64,000 nucleotides of DNA from Campanula takesimana (lineage: Eukaryota; Streptophyta; Magnoliopsida; Asterales; Campanulaceae). Shown in pieces: positions 44,941-56,954 of the stretch. Each line of letters starts with the position of its first letter. Position 1 is the first letter of the stretch. The stretch is from contig JAOWBW010000485.1 of the NCBI GenBank assembly GCA_026119855.1, forward strand, positions 1,178,001 through 1,242,000, given 5' to 3'. The notes beneath the pieces are model-generated. The model saw only the letters and a list, made by a program, of their open reading frames with translations. It searched no databases and had not been told where the DNA came from. The translations under genes and the position numbers were made by a program.

Positions 44941-46545
44941 AGGGTGCGATCCGAACCTAAGAGATATGGATTTCTCATGACGGATAACAATGAAGTGGAA
45001 GTCATAGTTGATGACGAACCTACTTCCTACCAAGAAGTGATGTCCGCTCCTGATTCAAATAAATGGCTTGGAGCCATGGAATATGAAATTAAGTCCATGT
45101 ATGATAATCAAGTTTGGAACTTGATTGATGCACCCGAAGGTGTAAAAACCATAGGATGCAAGTGGGTTTTCAAAAAGAAAACTGACATGGATGGAAAGGT
45201 GCATAATTATAAAGCTAGACTTGTAGCAAAAGGCTATAGGCAGATTCATGGAATCGACTATAGCAATGATCAAGTCTATAAGAATTTTACTTGCCATAAC
45301 TGCATATTCTGACTATGAGATATAGCAAATGGATGTCAAAACAGCGTTCCTTAATGGGAACTTACATGAGGATATTTATATGACACAACCTGAAGGTTTT
45401 GTAATTCCAAAAAATTCTAATAAAGTATGCAAGTTGCAAAGATCCATTTATGGATTGAAGCAAGATTCAAGGAGTTGGAATCTTCGATTTGATGAATCAG
45501 TCAAAGAGTTTGGCTTCATCAAGAACGAAGATGAACCTTGTGTTTACAAGAAGATTAGTGTGAGCATAGTACTATTTCTAGTATTATATGTTGATGATAT
45601 ATTGCTCATGGAAACGACATTCCTGCACTGCAGTCTGTAAAGACTTGGTTAGGAAAGTGTTTTTCAATGAAAGATATGGGAGAAACCGCGTATATCCTTG
45701 GCATTAGGATCTATCATGATAGATCCAAGAAATTGATTGGTTTAAGTCGAAATACATATATTGACAAAGTTCTTAAGAGATTCCGCATGGAAAACTCTAA
45801 GAGAAGAAATTTTCCAGTAGGCCATGGCATAACTCTAAGCAAGAATCAGTGTCCTAAGACAACTGATGAGCGTGAGAGAATGATTGGGATTCCATATGCT
45901 TCCGCAATTGGATCAATCATGTATGCCATGATATGTAATAGACCCGATGTCTCGTATGCTTTGAGCATGACGAGCAGATACTAATCAAATCCTGGTGAGA
46001 GTCACTGGATTACAGTCAAGACGATTCTTAAGTACTTGTGAAGGACTAAAGATTCGTTCTTGGTGTATGGAGGTATGGAAGGTGATCTTGTTGTAAGTGG
46101 TTACACAGATGCAAGCTTCCAAACTGATAAGGATGATTCAAGATCGCAATCTGGATTTGTATTTGTGCTTAATGGAGGTGCGGTTAGCTGGAAGAGTTCT
46201 AAGCAATGTACCATCGCAGATTCTACAACGGAAGCTGAGTATATTGCTGCATCCGATGCTGCAAAAGAGGATGTTTGGATCAAGAAGTTCATTTGTGAAC
46301 TTGAGGTGGTTCCTAGCATTGCTAACCCAATAGACCTTTATTGTGATAATAATGGTGCTATTGCTCAAGCAAAGGAACCAAGATCACATCAGAAATCCAA
46401 ACACATACTTAGGCATTTTCATATCATTTGAGAGATCGTTGATAGAGGAGACGTAAATATATGCAGAGTACCGACTGATGATAACATTGCCGACCCATTG
46501 ACAAAGGGTCTTCCACAAGCAAAGCATGATGGTCATGTTAGGTCT
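44941..46545 (+). pseudogene. pol: Reverse transcriptase and RNase H remnant (Copia-B)
   Basis: RT starts at WLGAMEYEIKSMYDNQVWNL. About 27 bp (the usual DETFSPVA segment) are missing after HGIDY near 45265, which shifts the frame. RT then continues MDVKTAFLNGNLHEDIYM, YGLKQDSRSWN and LYVDDILL (YVDD box intact, near 45590). Another shift lies at 45610. RNase H (GYTDASFQTDKDDSRSQSG, STTEAEYIAASDAAKE) ends near 46520 with the usual ADPLTKGLPQAKH tail. Further stops occur near 45982 and 46040. Confidence 0.87.
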
Positions 46546-46589
46546 ATAGGTATTTGATACATTAATTAGGCCTAGTGTAAGTGGGAGAT

Positions 46590-48083
46590 TGTTGGTGTTG
46601 TATGCTCTAGGCACGTTATGAGAACGATTAATGTTATCTATTGATTATATATTAATAAAGATATTGAATATTTGATTATTATATCTTTTGCATGTTTATT
46701 ATAATAATCCCCGTCCCTGATAATTATGATTAATTGTTAGTATAAGTTTAATAGATAATCATATGATGATTATGGTGTATGGTGTATGGGATACAATTAA
46801 ACTTGTGGGTATTTGTTGGAGAACTAATACTGGACTGACCCGTATGAGATTTATGTTTTGGTCACAATGTCATAATTAAATCTCATATAGTTATATCACT
46901 TGAATCTTTAGACCTGAGATTATTACAGTCTTCCACTTGATGAACATTATGTTTGACATATTCAAACGTTACCCCTAACCGGGTAGTTATAAAGAATATG
47001 ATTGACATAATCGGATTCATGTAGGGAAGAGTAATAAGTCAAGATGGGATTTGTTCCTCGTCAAGAGAGATGTCAAGCTTTGGCCACTCGATGAATGGTA
47101 TTGATGAAATGAATGGCCGTGCTCAAATATGATTTGTTGTATCAATACATTAGGGATCGAGAAAGCATTGAACAATGTAAGTTGACCATTGACCATGGCT
47201 TACGTTCAATAGACATCGGGAACAAAGAGATTGTAATATGTTCTATTAAAAGGATACGAACTTATATAGTTATACTAATTGGGTAGGTATGACGGTTTGC
47301 TAGAACCCAATCATATCTTATGGGTTTACACCCATTGCCAACTTAGTGTAATCCTAAAGGGTCACACACATTAGAACGAATCTTAAAAGGACTTAAAATG
47401 AATTAAGGGTCGAAGGGCCTTTGAGGAATATTAGGAAATTGGAGGAGAAAACTGGAAACTGGGGAGGTCCAGGCGGACCTTATCCAAGACCCGGTCGGAC
47501 CAAGTGTTGACCTGGGCAGACCAGGTCCTATACCCGGGCGGACCTCAAGTCCTATTTGGACTAGGTTTTTCGAATACGTTTTCTTACGGGTTTAATCACT
47601 TGTTACCTATTTGGAATAGGTCTAACAAGTTTATAAACAGCCTTTAATCAACCTAATCAGTCCTATTGCTTTGTGACAACTTTCAAAGAGTTTGAGAGAT
47701 ATATTCTCGTTCTAAGATCATAAAAGTGAAGAACAAGAGATCACATATATTCCATATAGTTCATAATTGTGAAAGTGTGTTTCACAAATTGGTCTAGCAA
47801 CCAAGATCAAGTGTTTCTTGATATTTGTTCGTGGTGTGGATACCGTTAGAGGGTGACGCTTATCATCTTCAAGTTCGTGATCTTGTTCGTGATCGTGTTC
47901 GTGATCAAGTTTCGAAAAGCTCCACCGAATTCAAGGTTTCTAAGAAAACGCTTCAAGGGTTAGTATTCTAGTATTCATTGTAGATGTATTTGATATAATC
48001 ATATGAATGGATCTATGGGCTTTGGATTTCTATAAAAATTTATATGCTATATTCCGCTACGCATGTTGCCTCGAAACCCAACA
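46590..48083 (+). repeat. 3' LTR of Copia-B
   Basis: It begins TGTTGGTGTTGTATGC after the polypurine tract GTGGGAGAT and ends CGAAACCCAACA, 1494 bp. The palindromic block lies at 47464-47544, with several copies mutated relative to the 5' LTR. Confidence 0.93.
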
Positions 48084-49458
48084 AAAAGGTGGAGCTGATT
48101 TCTACAAGAAGGAGTAGAAAGGTAGGCGATCCTGAGGTACAAGATGACTATGCGCAGATTGAGTTGGGACAGTTTGTCTCGGTGGGTGAGGTACAAGGCC
48201 GAATGAACTTGCCAAGCACAAAAAACTGTTAGTCGCCCGGAAGGGGCGGTGCTATAGATAGACGGTCTAGAGGCAGTAAGGAATGCTAGGCTTAGCATAT
48301 CATCCGGTTTCTTGGGAGGAGCGAGGTTGTCCGGTGTGACAAAGAGTGCTTGAGGTACAGCACAAGATTGTATTTTATTCGCCTTTGAATGAGTGGGTTC
48401 GAAGCTTTCTAGACTAATTCGAAGCTCATAATTGGATTGAGATTGAGAAGCAATCGAGACAAGGTACAATCTGGGGATTTATGGTGTTGTCTTTTCCAAG
48501 GATCCGGAAGTTGATACACAAGTCTAGTCGGCAAAAGGGGGTTTTTAAATTCTAGAGGCGTACAGTCTCAAGTGTTCGGCGAAACACTATATTGATGGTC
48601 TAGAAGGCTTTCTGAGACATCAATGCTAGTTTATTGGCTCTCATCGGCGCTATGGAGAGGTCGAAGAAACAAGATAAGTAAGAGCACATGTTAGTGGAGT
48701 ATTGTAGCGGTTCGTGCAGACATCGCGCAGTCATGCAGTTCATGTGCAATTTCCGTTTGTGCAGATGCTTATGGTGGTCAACGTTATGGTGGAGGTTCTA
48801 GTGGTTTTTAGAACTTCATTGCACAAGTTGAGAAGATGGTTTGCTTGACTAACTAAACTTGGTTGTTCTTGGGTGAACAAAGATGGTGTCTTGACAAAGA
48901 CAAAAGGCGGTGGCAAAGGTGGAGAGATATACTCCCTCCGTCCCAACACAAGTAGGACTAGATAAGTGGGCACAATAATTAAGAGAGTAGTGAATGTGTG
49001 GTAGAAAATGAATAGAGAGAATGAGTTGGGTAAATAGTAGTGTTGGTTAAATAAAATGAGGGGTGGAATCATCCTGTGGTTACCAGATGATGGGAATAAC
49101 AAAGTAAAGAATAAAGCAGGATGGTAAGGAGCTGAGAAAGGATTTTGATTGTGACCGTCCCGTAAGACGTTGTTCCTTTCTACTTGACGAACCTACTCTC
49201 ATTCCATGAATACATATGGAAAATGAAGAGAGAGAATGAGTGAGATTAAATGGTGGGGTTGGTTAAATATAAATATATTAAAATATTTCCATTTCGGGCA
49301 GTCTCAATTGTTCTGAGACGGCCTAAAAAGAAAATAAGTCCTACTTGTGCTGGGATGGAGGGAGTATTCGGAAGCGAAGGATTCAACTAAAGGTGGAGTT
49401 TGGGTCGGTTCGTGGATATAAATTATGGTTCGGGGAGATTCAAAGTCATGGTGGAGAT
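48084..49458. other. Probable copia internal remnant, host to a MITE
   Basis: No gene is supported. The stretch ends in a purine-rich tract (GGTGGAGAT) right before a copia-type LTR start at 49459, so it is probably the 3' end of an old copia interior. The MITE at 48932-49364 lies inside it. Confidence 0.4.
48932..49364. mobile_element. Stowaway-type MITE, 433 bp
   Basis: The inverted ends CTCCCTCCGTCCCA and, on the reverse of the right end, CTCCCTCCATCCCA are followed by the shared GTAGGACT/AGTCCTAC. TA target duplications flank it (48930-48931 and 49365-49366). The ends match Stowaway MITEs moved by mariner-type transposases. It is longer than most, so the middle may hold another insertion. 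Confidence 0.85.
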
Positions 49459-50010
49459 TGTTGGGAATATGCCTTTGAATCAATGCCTATTGGTTAAGGA
49501 TATGTCCGCGTCAAGTCGAGTAATTTTTGAGATTTGAATTGGGCAAGGAAAAGAAATCCTTTTGGTACAAGGATTAAGATTTATTGGTTTAATTAGGTTA
49601 CTTATTGGTACAAGGAATTGTTCAAGAATTAGGAAAATCGTTTCCTAATGAGAATATGAATACTTTGTACATAAGAAATAGAATTCCAATTACTTTGTCC
49701 ACAAGGAATAACATTCTTTTTCCTTTAAGGGTTTAGGTATTTATGACTATAAATACTACCCTCTCTCCTAGCATATTTTTAGCTGGTCATCTTTGATAGA
49801 TACAAGTAGAGATATAGGATTTAGGTTGACGAGATTATTTGCCTAAATAATTCGTGCAACTAGATTAGTGAAGATCGTCTTTTGTAATTTTCATTGAATA
49901 GTAATATATTCTCGCTCCACCCTGGACGTAGCTAAGTTAGTGAACCACGTAAATTCTTGTGTTTGCGATTGATTATTTCTTTGATCATCGTTCTTTTATA
50001 TATTTCTCTC
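49459..50010 (+). repeat. Copia-type LTR remnant
   Basis: It begins TGTTGGGAATATGCC, a start common in plant copia LTRs, with a TATA region near 49750 (CTATAAATAC). A block near 49915 (CTCCACCCTGGACGTAG) is also familiar from copia LTRs. The 3' end is lost at or under the foldback element that follows. Confidence 0.55.
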
Positions 50011-50011
50011 T

Positions 50012-50245
50012 AGGTAGGTGCTCAAATGAGAACCTAAATATCGTGAGAACCGTGAGAACTTGGATACATTAGGTAAGAACTTAATGTATCCAAGTAATGT
50101 ATCCAATGTATCCAAGTGAATCATTGGATACATTAGTTTTTACCTATTGTATCCAAGTGAACCATTGGATACATTAGGTAAAAACCTAATGTATCCAAGT
50201 TCTCATGGTTCTCACAATATTTAGGTTCTCACATGAGCACGAATT
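50012..50245. mobile_element. Foldback MITE, copy 1
   Basis: The left half (TGCTCAAATGAGAACCTAAA, about 50030) is an inverted match of the right half (TTTAGGTTCTCACATGAGCA, ending about 50239). The middle holds short repeats of TTGGATACATTAGGT in both directions. It encodes nothing and is related to the copy at 50575-50758. Confidence 0.75.
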
Positions 50246-50532
50246 TTAGTCAAGTCGGCCATTACATAAAAGTGCAAACATTTTTCGGAGCCGATAAATA
50301 TTACTCTGTATTATTAGACGTGCCTTCATTATTGTAGAAGAGTATTATTATAGAAGAGTGATTTCCAGAAAGGAGGTTCCACATACGGACCTCCTGTTTG
50401 TATAACCCACATGTAGGTGGGACTTGGGACTGCTTATATTCCCTATAATTTGAGAGGAAGCTTGTTAAACTGGTAGTAGTAGATAACAGATCCATTTCCA
50501 GGGTTTATTTAAAAGTTTGATCGTATAAAAGA

Positions 50533-50536
<4 letters not shown>

Positions 50537-50589
<53 letters not shown>

Positions 50590-50759
50590 GGGTATGGTCA
50601 AATGATAACCAAAGCATCGTGAGAATCGTGAGAACTTGGATATATTTTACCTAATTTATCCAAGTAATGTATCCAATGTATCCAAGTGAACCATTGGATA
50701 CATTAGGTAAAAACCTTACCTAATGTATCCAAGCTCTCACGGTTCTCACAGGAGCACGA

Positions 50760-50790
<31 letters not shown>
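50537..50790. mobile_element. Foldback MITE, copy 2, between (TA)n tracts
   Basis: A second, diverged copy lies at about 50575-50758 (TGGTCAAATGATAACC ... GGTTCTCACAGGAGCACGA). It is preceded by a (TA)n and (GA)n tract (50537-50590) and followed by another (TA)n tract (50761-50792). The left flank of copy 1 also ends in TATATATTTCTCTCT, so the element may prefer TA repeats or carry them. Confidence 0.7.
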
Positions 50791-50794
<4 letters not shown>

Positions 50795-50809
50795 CTATAT
50801 ATTTTATTA

Positions 50810-51052
50810 CCTCTGTCTCTAAATGAGTGTCCAAATTTTATTTTAAGATATATAACTTCTTGTACAATTTGGTGGAAAAATTCATATATAATTTTGTGAT
50901 CCTCTTTACGAACATTTAGTTTTTGCAAGTATAAAGAGACCGGTGAAAAAAAAATCGAAAAAAAACATTTAGAGGCAAAGTTATGATCAAAATGGACACT
51001 CATTTTGGGACAATTTTTTTCTAAAAATGGACACTCATTTAGAGATAGGGAG
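50810..51052. mobile_element. Stowaway-like MITE, 243 bp
   Basis: The ends CCTCTGTCTCTAAATGAG and, reversed from the right, CTCCCTATCTCTAAATGAG form inverted repeats. TA flanks both sides (50808-50809 and 51053-51054). No coding capacity. Confidence 0.75.
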
Positions 51053-51169
51053 TAATAAAAAAATACACGAGCTATTTTATTGCATAACAAATGAGTTACA
51101 TCTTTCACGGTAAATTCTATATACAAGGCATATTACATACAAGGCACCAATAATGGCGAAACTACCCTT

Positions 51170-52427
51170 CGCGTGTCGTGTGCGAAAGGACGACATGAAG
51201 CCTTCATGTCGTGTACTTTTACACGACATCGACCAATTGTGTAAAATATTAGGTCGTATGAACTTATACAAAATTTAAATTTACTCTGTCATTAAGGTCG
51301 TACACAACCACACGATATGATGTCATACTCTCTTGTATATCCATACGACATATCAAAATGAAGGTGTTCTTCGATGATTTGCAATACGATGTTAATGATA
51401 CGCATATGCTATGATAAATTATTGAATTGTGTTGTTAATTGAGCAAAATTTGTACACTTAGACATGACAAGTAACAAATGTCATATTGGATCATACAATA
51501 TCATATAACCTATCACATTTAAGTGATACCACTTTATTTATAATCCCCAAAAAATGATTGTGGTGTTATATTTCTAATCAAGATTATATTTAAAGAGGTA
51601 ATTAAACATGTTATAATTCATCATACAATATCATAAATAACCTATCACATTTATTAGTTAAAAGTGATACCACTTTATTTATCAACTAACAGACGATGTT
51701 ATGATGTGCATATACTATGTTAAATTAATGAATTATGGTGTTATATACTATGTTAAATTAATGAATTATGGTGTTATATTTCTAATCAAGATTATATATA
51801 ATGAGTTAATTAAACATGTTATATAACGAGTTAAGTTGTTTCGATGATTTGCCAAACGAGGTTAATGATAAGTTGTACATTAGAGGAATGCCACTCGCTC
51901 AAGATTATATATTTGAAATTATCATATTTGTTAATCAAGATTATATGTTTATTGTTATAATAATGTGGAAAACAAACAATGATTACATATATGAATGAAC
52001 CAACATCATACAATATCATATAACCTACCACATTTATTTATAATTAAATTTCTCTTTTTCATAAGTTGTTTCGTGTGGGAATACACGACCTATATTAGGA
52101 CATCTCGTATGAACAATACACGACTCGATAGATTATATCTCGTGTATTGTTCATACGAGATTATTACCAGAAAAAAAAACCATTTCGTATGGAATTTATA
52201 CGACTTGTACCATATTGTCTCGTGTTTAATCACACGAGATACACCCAGAACAGAACACTTAAACCCCCATAAACCCTACCTGTAACGGCCATTAACACGC
52301 ATTACACCGCCGGTTGGTTAACACCCATGCAGCACCATTGATATACACTTTCACAACAACTATTCTTAACACCCATCAATCTATACACATTATTATCATT
52401 AATTCTCAAATCATCTAACACCATATT
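51170..52427 (+). promoter_or_regulatory. MULE 5' region with arrays of 20-bp palindromes
   Basis: Imperfect palindromes of the form TCGTGT-N7-ACACGA recur at 51209-51228, 51298-51317, 52070-52089, 52103-52123, 52139-52159, 52184-52204 and 52219-52238, mostly 33-36 bp apart. Between them (51360-52060) is A/T-rich DNA with diverged direct repeats (for example CGATGATTTGC at 51371 and 51841). No gene is seen. The palindromes may be transposase-binding sites, which is inference. Confidence 0.5.
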
Positions 52428-53568
52428 ATGGATTCTCCACAACATTCTCCAAGTCTTTATGATCACATTAATCTTGATCTTGTGGATTTTATTTTTGAAG
52501 AAGAAGGTTTGCCACCAAATTCTCCACATCAAAATCAAAATCCAAGCTGCAATGAAGTAAGTTCTTAAAGTTATATTTGGTGTTATGATCAAAATCACAA
52601 TAAAAATTCAATATTGAAACTGAATTGTTTTTCAAGATTGGATTTTTAAATTCTGATATCGTGCTATGTCGTGTACTAATACACAAGTGGTAATTTACTA
52701 CGTCGTGTATATGTACACGAGATGTGCAGAATCCACTCGTATATAAGTACACGACATAGTTCTTAATATGTCGTGTATAACTACACGAAATGCCATTCAG
52801 CCTGTTGTTTATTTTGCAATTTTCTAATTGATGGTAATACAATTTGTAGGGACCGGATGTCAGTGATCAATTCGATACATCCCTATTATTTTCAAATACG
52901 GATGAGCTTGTTAAACACGTACGGGATATCGTGGCCTGTCAAAATATAACCCTTTCTATAGAAGATTCGAGGAAGACAAGTGGCAAGATCCTAGGATACG
53001 CGAAGATTATATGCCATTTTGGTGGCAAGTACAGGTCCGAAAAACTAAGGATGTAAGGTTGACTAGTACGAAGAAGATTGGGTGTAATTTTGAAATCCGG
53101 GCCAAAGAAAGGGGTGATGGGTTATGGGGTTACGTTGTGAAGAATGGTTCTCATAATCATGACTTTCCAACGTATCCCGAAGGTCATCCGTTGGGTAAAT
53201 TGACAAGTTTTGAATATGAGGAGGTGTGTAGCGCAAGTCAGTCTTCGGTGCGTCCAAATAACATTATAACAATGTTAAAGAGGAAGGATGAGAAGAACGT
53301 GAGTACTCCGAAACACGTCCACAATGCCCTCACAAAATGCAAGTCACAAGAACGACAAGGGAGATCCTCTCTTCAACAATTCATAAAATTACTCGAGGGT
53401 AAGCAATATATCGTCTTCATGAGGAAAGCCGATGAGAGTGACATGATCGGTGACATATTCTTCTCTCACCCACGAGCATCGGATATGCTTAACTGTTTTC
53501 CATATATAGTACAAGGTGACTGCACTTACAACACTAACTGCTATGGAATGGCATTCCTTGAGATTATA
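52428..53568 (+). pseudogene. FAR1-type MULE transposase, 3'-truncated
   Basis: Exon 1 (52428-52556, 43 codons, MDSPQHSPSLYDHINLDL) has a GTAAGT donor. The intron runs to 52849 (TTTGTAG), and exon 2 continues in phase 0. Exon 2 has the FAR1 zinc-finger DNA-binding domain (KTSGKILGYAKIICHFGGKY ... TSTKKIGCNFEIRA ... SHNHD) and the start of the MULE transposase domain (DMIGDIFFSHP, LNCFPYIVQGDCTYNTNCYG). A one-base frameshift lies at the AAAA run near 53040. The gene stops at LEII (53568), where Tat-5 sequence begins, so the DDE core is mostly missing. Confidence 0.82.
52668..52789 (+). promoter_or_regulatory. Palindrome array inside the MULE intron
   Basis: Four 20-bp palindromes start at 52668, 52702, 52735 and 52770 (spacings 34, 33 and 35), each close to GTCGTGTATAAGTACACGAC. 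The same motif lies upstream of exon 1. Confidence 0.65.
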
Positions 53569-53738
53569 GCGCCCAACGAGCTGCATCGTGGCATCCACCC
53601 CGGGTTTAAAGGGTATTTGGAACGTGCACGGTCAAGTGCGCGTAGTGTGAAGTCATTCTATGCTACTTTTTTGAGTAAAAAGAGAGATTTTCAATTCGTT
53701 TTTCGATATCATGAGCATGGCATAAGCAAGATATGAAC
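53569..53738 (-). repeat. 170-bp terminal redundancy of Tat-5, left copy
   Basis: Nearly identical to 62268-62437 and in the same direction. On the minus strand it follows leader sequence without a break, so it is leader DNA and not MULE coding sequence, although it extends the MULE reading frame by chance to 53736. Confidence 0.85.
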
Positions 53739-54400
53739 AAGTATGAACAAGCATGAATTGAGCAATCTATACACAACAAATCAAAGAATATAAGCAAACA
53801 AAGACCAAAACTTGTACATGTACCAAGTTGTGCACAAGAAAGAATTTTGAATCAAACTTTTGCAAAAGAAATATTTTACATTGAAACCCTTTTATACAAA
53901 GCAATTTGTGCACAACGAGGAGACTCAAGAAAACCCTTACAAAAAAGGGGTTATGCACGATGAAGTTTTGGAAACCATTTTATTGACAAAAGATCATGCA
54001 TAACCAAGTTTTATTACCTTTTAAAACCAAGTTTTGGCCAAAAGAATGAAGGTAATGTGCACAAGTAAGACTGTAAATTTGGAACCTGGACAAGCAGAAG
54101 CAGAGGGGGCACCCAGAATGTTGCAGCCCTGCACCAAACTGTTAATTGGCAACATTCTGGTCTCTACCCAAAGTAGCCGTACGGCTAAAGCAAGAGGGTG
54201 AAGATTTTTTTCTCAGTTTCTCCAACTTCTGATCATCAAGCCCCAGTTTATTGTGTTTCCAGAACGCATGTACTCAAAACAGTTCAAACAGAAACAGCAA
54301 ACACACACAAATATGCAAGAAGTCAACTAACGGGAACGGGAGTTTGACCCACACAAGAATGCCCCCGAACATTCTAGAAAGAAGTGCGAAAGCACTCTAC

Positions 54401-54418
54401 TCCCCAGCGGAGTCGCCA
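54401..54418 (-). other. Primer-binding site of Tat-5
   Basis: TGGCGACTCCGCTGGGGA on the minus strand, identical to that of Tat-2, one base after the LTR end. Confidence 0.88.
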
Positions 54419-54419
54419 C

Positions 54420-55928
54420 TGTAAGGATCCCGTCCTCGGGGGCGAAACACGCGAGGTTCGCACGAGGACAAAATGCCAAACACGGGAACCGGTCAAATTT
54501 AACGAAGTCGCCACATTTTGTTAATTTTAAACCCAACAAAATGACAAAGGTTTGAGTTCAAAGGTTCGGAGGTCAGGTTACAACTTGGGAGGAGTTTTTA
54601 CGTCTTCTCAAGTTGCCTCGGACAAAGCCGAGTCTCCCTAAGTTAGTTAAAATGTGCATATGTGTGTGTGTGTATTTAACGGAAAACATTCTGTTATTGA
54701 TTTTATTTGAGAAACTCGGTTGAAAAGGGGGCCTTGAGTGATAAGATAAAGGTCAGAGGGCAAAACAGACATTTTTGCCCCTCTACCTAAAGTAGCCGTA
54801 CGGCTGGAGGAGGCGATCCTGGGGTTTTACAGTTTGCTCATGAACAGTCCAGTTCAGAACAGAAACAGGGTATTCTGTCTGAAGCTGGACAAACTGTTTG
54901 TGATCCCAGTTGGCAAGAAATCATTTTACAAGTTTTATAATATCATTCCTATGATAAATGATCATCACTTGGTCCCCAAAGACAAGTATTTGGGTGTGAT
55001 CATGAGCAATCATAGGAGAAAATTAAGAGAGTTGATGAATGTCCCCTTTGGACCAAAGTTGGTCATTTGGTGAATAAACATTGGAACTTTATCACCAAGA
55101 TGACATCTTATGACTTAAAATCCTTCCAAGAGTCAAAACAACACATAAAGATTGGATCTTTATGACCCAAAAGTGGGATTTTGAGGCTAAATCAAAGAGG
55201 AAAATGATGGACACTAAGGTTCCACCATCCTCATGATTATCATGGCCAAACAAGCACAACATTTAAATAAATAAAGAATATAAATGACAATCAACAAGTC
55301 TATGAGTGTCTAGGTTTAGAACCTCTTCTATACAAGGTATGGAGGGCACCTTTGAACTTCTCATAGCTTGGACAAGATAGTAATGTAATAGATATATATA
55401 TATATAGTGCTTGATAATGGACAAGTCTTGCAAGAAACAAAAGGTGCTTGAAATGGACAAGTCTTTGCATGAATGAATAGTAAATACATGTATAACCAAG
55501 ATACAAGAAAGAAAATAGGAGTAAGATGAAGAGAAAGGAGGGGGGAGGTGGCTTTACCTATGATGGTTAAGGCCAATTTTCCTTTCTTCTCTCCTTTTTT
55601 GTATGTGATCACTCTCACTCTTTCTCTGTGGCAATTCCAGCAGAGTGACCTTTCTAATGTGTATTTCTCCCCCCCCCTGAAATGATCAGTAAGGGGTTCT
55701 ATTTATAGGGACTAAGGGCGCCCAAACCAGCTGTACGGCTAGGCCCCTCTATTTCCCAAATCATCCGTACGGCTCAGCCTGGCGAGCTTCTGGATATTTT
55801 CGATTTTATACCAGAGTAGTCCTGGAATTTATAGTTTATCCTAGGGAGGTCCTGGCCTATCAGCTTATCCCTGAAACGGTGCTAAGGCTACCTCTAAGAT
55901 AGGTCGGTTTCAGATTGGGGTACTTACA
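54420..55928 (-). repeat. Central LTR of Tat-5
   Basis: On the minus strand it begins TGTAAGTACCCC after GAGGGGCTC and ends GGATCCTTACA, 1509 bp with inverted ends TGTAAG/CTTACA. The TATA box CCCTATAAATAG is at 55698-55709. Palindromes AGCCGTACGGCT occur at 54794-54805, with near copies at 55729-55740 and 55763-55774, the last two upstream of the TATA box. A further copy, 54175-54186, lies in the leader. Confidence 0.88.
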
Positions 55929-56050
55929 GAGCCCCTCGGCAACGTCGCTTCGAATGAGTGGGGTTGTCGATAAAAATAAGCATCCCAATCTGACGGGACG
56001 ACGGCTTTAACCGATTTTGGTTGCATGGCTGGTCCTAGTAGTGTAGGATT

Positions 56051-56092
56051 TATACGTATCCCGTTCGCGGTGAATCAAGCCTAACGTAGTTC
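56051..56092 (-). ncRNA. CTACG stem-loop, Tat-5 copy before the LTR
   Basis: On the minus strand GAACTACGTTAGGCTTGATT ... GGGATACGTAT aligns with the Tat-2 copy at 31035-31079. Both lie about 90-125 bp before their LTR. The final GCAGCC is lost. Confidence 0.45.
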
Positions 56093-56156
56093 GGGGTGAG
56101 AGATTTAAGGCTACTCAAACCTATAGACGACCGTCGAGGTCGGGTGGGAAACTCGG

Positions 56157-56715
56157 GCATGACACTCATTCGGTCAGAGGCGAAGGTTCGGGCATCATTC
56201 GGTCAGAGGCGAAGGCATTTGGGCATGACGCTCATTTGGTCAGAGGCGGGGACACGGGCATGACACTCACTCGGTCAGAGGCGAGGATTCGGGCATGACA
56301 CTCATTCGGTCAGAGGCAAAGGCATTTGGGCATGACACCAAGGGGTCAGATGCTAAGGCATTTTGGGCATGACACCAGGGGGTCATAGGCTAAGGCATTT
56401 GGGCATGACACTAAGGGGTCAGAGGCTAAGGCATTTGGGCATGACACCAAGGGGTCAGAGGCTAAGGCATTTGGACATGACACCAAAGGGTCAGAGGCTA
56501 AGGCATTTGGGCATGACACCAAGGGGTCAGAGGCTAAGGCATTTTGCGAATGACACCAAGGGGTCAGAGGCTAAGGCATTTTGGGCATGACACCAAGGGG
56601 TCAGAGGCTAAGGCATTTGGGCATGACACCAAGGGGTCAGAGGCTAAGGCATTTTGGGCATGACACCAAGGGGTCAGAGGCTAAGGCATTTGGGCATGAC
56701 ACCAAGGGGTCAGAG
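56157..56715 (-). repeat. 36-bp tandem array (Tat-5)
   Basis: About 15 copies of a 36-38-bp unit containing GGGCATGACACCAAGGGGTC and AGAGGCTAAGGCATTT. Copies on the left side are more diverged. Confidence 0.92.
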
Positions 56716-56954
56716 GCGAGACATGGTCAACTTGGCTCTATGGGAGAGGGTTGACTTGCGGGGGATATGGTTAACTTGACCCACACGGGACAGGTTTTAC
56801 TGGGCTTACGTCGGGGACGGCCTATGGTGACTATTCTAAGTCCAAGCTTGACCGGGGTCAACTCCATCTTTGGGGAGATTGACGGGAAACTGGTCTTACG
56901 TCCCTCTAAGGGCTGCCGGGACAAAGGGTCTAGCCTATAATGACTATTCTAAGT

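Larger units (their letters stand above)
39915..48083 (+). mobile_element. Copia-B: Ty1/copia element with truncated 5' LTR
   Basis: The partial 5' LTR, tRNA-iMet-type primer-binding site, long leader, gag-pol remnant and complete 3' LTR are collinear. The first roughly 295 bp of the 5' LTR are missing, so no target duplication can be found. Its LTR is related to that of Copia-D, with a different palindromic block. Confidence 0.92.

Noticed and set aside
51816..52598. Small open frames in A/T-rich DNA
   Set aside because: Low-complexity Ile/Tyr/Asn-rich translations with no family match; they overlap the palindrome arrays.
53569..53736. C-terminal part of the MULE reading frame
   Set aside because: This segment recurs at 62268-62437 in non-coding Tat-5 leader, so the extension of the frame is accidental.
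56363..56590. Open frame of repeated Arg/His/Leu-rich peptide
   Set aside because: It is made by the 36-bp tandem array (a multiple of three) and has no support as a gene. The same holds for the frame at 57104-57397.
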